Assembly: GCA_965278995.1 (NCBI GenBank)
Contig: OZ257136.1
Coordinates: 1,860,001-1,924,000 of the forward strand
DNA length: 64,000 nt
Source of the DNA: JADJYF01 sp965278995
Lineage (GTDB): Bacteria > Pseudomonadota > Gammaproteobacteria > Ga0077536
Direction of reading: 5' to 3'
A model generated the notes under the pieces. It was not told the DNA's origin. It did no database searches and saw only the letters and a list, made by a program, of their open reading frames with translations. This document shows, one piece after another, positions 62,560 through 64,000 of the stretch (positions are counted from its first letter, which is position 1; the number at the start of each line of letters is the position of its first letter). Both the position numbers and the translations under genes were made by a program.

Positions 62560-64000
62560 ATGCCTATCTTATGCCACCGCAGGGCCCGACATACACTCGC
62601 CGGATATGTCCCGGCTTGGGTATCTGGCGTGCTGCTGGGGGCCTGCCTGGTGGCGGCGACTCCAATCGCGGCGACGCCCATCAGCCGCGGCGAACAGCTG
62701 CAGGAAATCATCATCACCGGGCAGCAGCCGGCCGTCGAGCGTATCGGCACGGTTTATCAACTCGAGCGGAGCGACTTCGAGGCGCGCGGCGCGCGCACGC
62801 TGGATGAAGCAATCGAACTGCTGCCTGGTGTGAACGTCCGTACCGGCGGCCAGGGCAGCCCGCGCATCGATGTCCGCGGCTATCGAACGCGCCACGTCAA
62901 GCTGCTGTTGAACGGTGTGCCTTTCGGCGACACCTTCGATGGCCAGTTCGACCCGACGCTCATTCCGACCGAGAACATCGCCCGTATCAAGATGACGACG
63001 GGCGCGAGTTCCACGCTCTATGGCGATGGCGCGCTCGGTGCTGTGATCAACGTCATCACGCGACAAGGTGGCAACGGGCAGTCGGCTTCCTCACGCGCCG
63101 AGTATGGCAGCGGCGATCACTATCGGGTGAATGGCAGCTATTCCTGGGGCGATCAACGGAGCGCGGTGTTTGCGGCTGGCGGCCGCCAGTCGCGCCGCGG
63201 ATTTCCGCTCGCCGACAGCTTCACGTCAACCAGCCTGGAGCGCGACGGACTGCGTAACAACAGCGATCGCGAACGCAACAATGCCTACTTCAATGCCTAT
63301 CGCGAATTGACGCCGACGGTGGATTTCGGTGCGACGTTCACCTACGCCGAAGGCGGCTATGGTGCACCCGGCTCGGTCGTCGACGACGATGCCGATCCGT
63401 TCGCTAATCGACCGCGCTGGCAGCGTGTCGACGATCAGGAATCGTTGTCTGCGCAGCTTACGCTGGCCTGGGATCCGGAAGGCCCGTGGTCGGATCGCGC
63501 TTGGGCTTATCTGAATAGGCTTGACGATAACGTCAATCGTTACTCCGATCCATTCTCGCGCACCCTGGCGGATGTGAGCTTTCGCGGGACGTTTACCGAC
63601 GACGCCCATTCGCGTGTCTACGGCGTTCACAATGAACTGCGCTACGACCACGCTTTTGGTGGCGCCGTCACCATCATGGTCGACCGTCGCCAGGAACATT
63701 TCGTGCAGGATTGTCTGACGCGTGATATTCCTCTGGTGCCGCCGACGCCGGCACCGACGCCGACACCTAGTACACCGGCCGTCACGCTTGCCACGGCAAC
63801 CAGCGCGACGTTGAATTTCAATTATCTGTCGACAAACAATTTCAGTGCGACGAATTCAAGTGGTGCGAATCAAACGATCGCTGCGCTGAATCTCGTCAAC
63901 AACGCCGGCGGCGGCGTCGACTTCAGCCTGCAAAGTCTGGCTGCAGGCAATTTCTTCGTTGCCGGAGGTTCCGGTCCGCCGGTGCCGGATACCTACATTT
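62560..64000 (+). CDS. TonB-dependent receptor (5' part, runs off the window)
   Basis: An open frame of 480 codons without a stop to the window end. The first 37 residues are a long signal peptide. The TonB box-like EIIITG follows at about 49. The plug domain covers about 60-165 (ARTLDEAIELLPGV, IDVRGYRTRHVKLLLNGVP, STLYGDGALGAVINV), and outer-membrane barrel strands begin after. Near 394-406 is a Pro/Thr-rich stretch, then an Asn/Ala/Ser-rich segment of at least 70 residues, which is unusual inside a barrel loop. The imported ligand is unknown; vitamin B12-like and metallophore receptors share this plug. Divergent from the ModE-type regulator. Confidence 0.9.
   Translation, partial: MPILCHRRARHTLAGYVPAWVSGVLLGACLVAATPIAATPISRGEQLQEIIITGQQPAVERIGTVYQLERSDFEARGARTLDEAIELLPGVNVRTGGQGSPRIDVRGYRTRHVKLLLNGVPFGDTFDGQFDPTLIPTENIARIKMTTGASSTLYGDGALGAVINVITRQGGNGQSASSRAEYGSGDHYRVNGSYSWGDQRSAVFAAGGRQSRRGFPLADSFTSTSLERDGLRNNSDRERNNAYFNAYRELTPTVDFGATFTYAEGGYGAPGSVVDDDADPFANRPRWQRVDDQESLSAQLTLAWDPEGPWSDRAWAYLNRLDDNVNRYSDPFSRTLADVSFRGTFTDDAHSRVYGVHNELRYDHAFGGAVTIMVDRRQEHFVQDCLTRDIPLVPPTPAPTPTPSTPAVTLATATSATLNFNYLSTNNFSATNSSGANQTIAALNLVNNAGGGVDFSLQSLAAGNFFVAGGSGPPVPDTYI

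Overview
The window is a 64-kb piece of a GC-rich bacterial chromosome, most likely from a gammaproteobacterium-like member of the Pseudomonadota. The evidence is an E. coli-type SOS box (CTG-N10-CAG) in front of dnaE2, two sigma-32-type heat-shock promoters, full-length fused PntA, a TonB-dependent receptor and a molybdate ABC transporter. The gene content (two kinds of CoA-transferase, three crotonase-fold enzymes, a biotin-dependent acyl-CoA carboxylase, a Rieske oxygenase, a PhyH dioxygenase, a luciferase-like flavin oxidoreductase, two Mo enzymes and a PQQ quinohaemoprotein) points to an aerobic degrader of hydrophobic or alicyclic carbon compounds. I see no rRNA, tRNA, CRISPR array, prophage or intact insertion sequence.

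Layout. 1-149 is the tail of an unidentified gene. 245-10464 is a ten-gene plus-strand catabolic island: SDR, MetX-like hydrolase, MDR reductase, cytochrome-PQQ dehydrogenase, cupin, PhyH dioxygenase, a two-subunit CoA-transferase, a CaiB/BaiF CoA-transferase and a secreted cyclase-family protein. 10628-14245 holds an unknown protein and an MMPL transporter fused to a cyclic-nucleotide-binding domain. 14266-17226 is pntAB. 17407-22905 contains two PPOX-fold flavoproteins, an enoyl-CoA hydratase, a SoxYZ-like carrier, a GNAT acetyltransferase, a 622-bp AT-rich intergenic region with a probable small RNA, and a lone Rieske oxygenase. 23019-23432 is mscL. 23644-30570 is a molybdenum locus: two single-subunit Mo-bisMGD oxidoreductases flanking modABC. 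30561-36907 holds a FecR/SPOR protein, Hsp20, a GST, HtpX, a two-component system and an AEC transporter. 36983-42379 holds a luciferase-like oxidoreductase, an orphan CbbQ/CbbO-type AAA+/VWA pair and an FAH-family hydrolase. 42466-44561 is a diguanylate cyclase and a CBS protein. 44716-52155 is an acyl-CoA carboxylase cluster resembling terpene (Atu) or leucine (Liu) catabolism. The rest is YchJ, serine biosynthesis (serC-serA), SOS-controlled dnaE2, two small secreted proteins, an aspartate-type aminotransferase, a ModE/PBP-type regulator and the 5' part of a TonB-dependent receptor cut by the window end.

How the parts may work together (inference): the first island looks like oxidation of an alcohol, ketone or terpenoid-like substrate followed by CoA activation and hydrolytic ring or chain cleavage. 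The carboxylase cluster would carboxylate a branched unsaturated acyl-CoA and hydrate or hydrolyse the product. PntAB would supply NADPH, and modABC would feed the two Mo enzymes.

The most notable sequence-level observations are: a 71/140-bp dispersed inverted repeat placed between convergent genes, one copy of which supplies the stop codons of both neighbours; the alpha chain of the acyl-CoA carboxylase split in two at a TGACCATG junction whose combined length equals the normal single chain; the candidate small RNA at about 20757-20944; and the MMPL-cNMP fusion.
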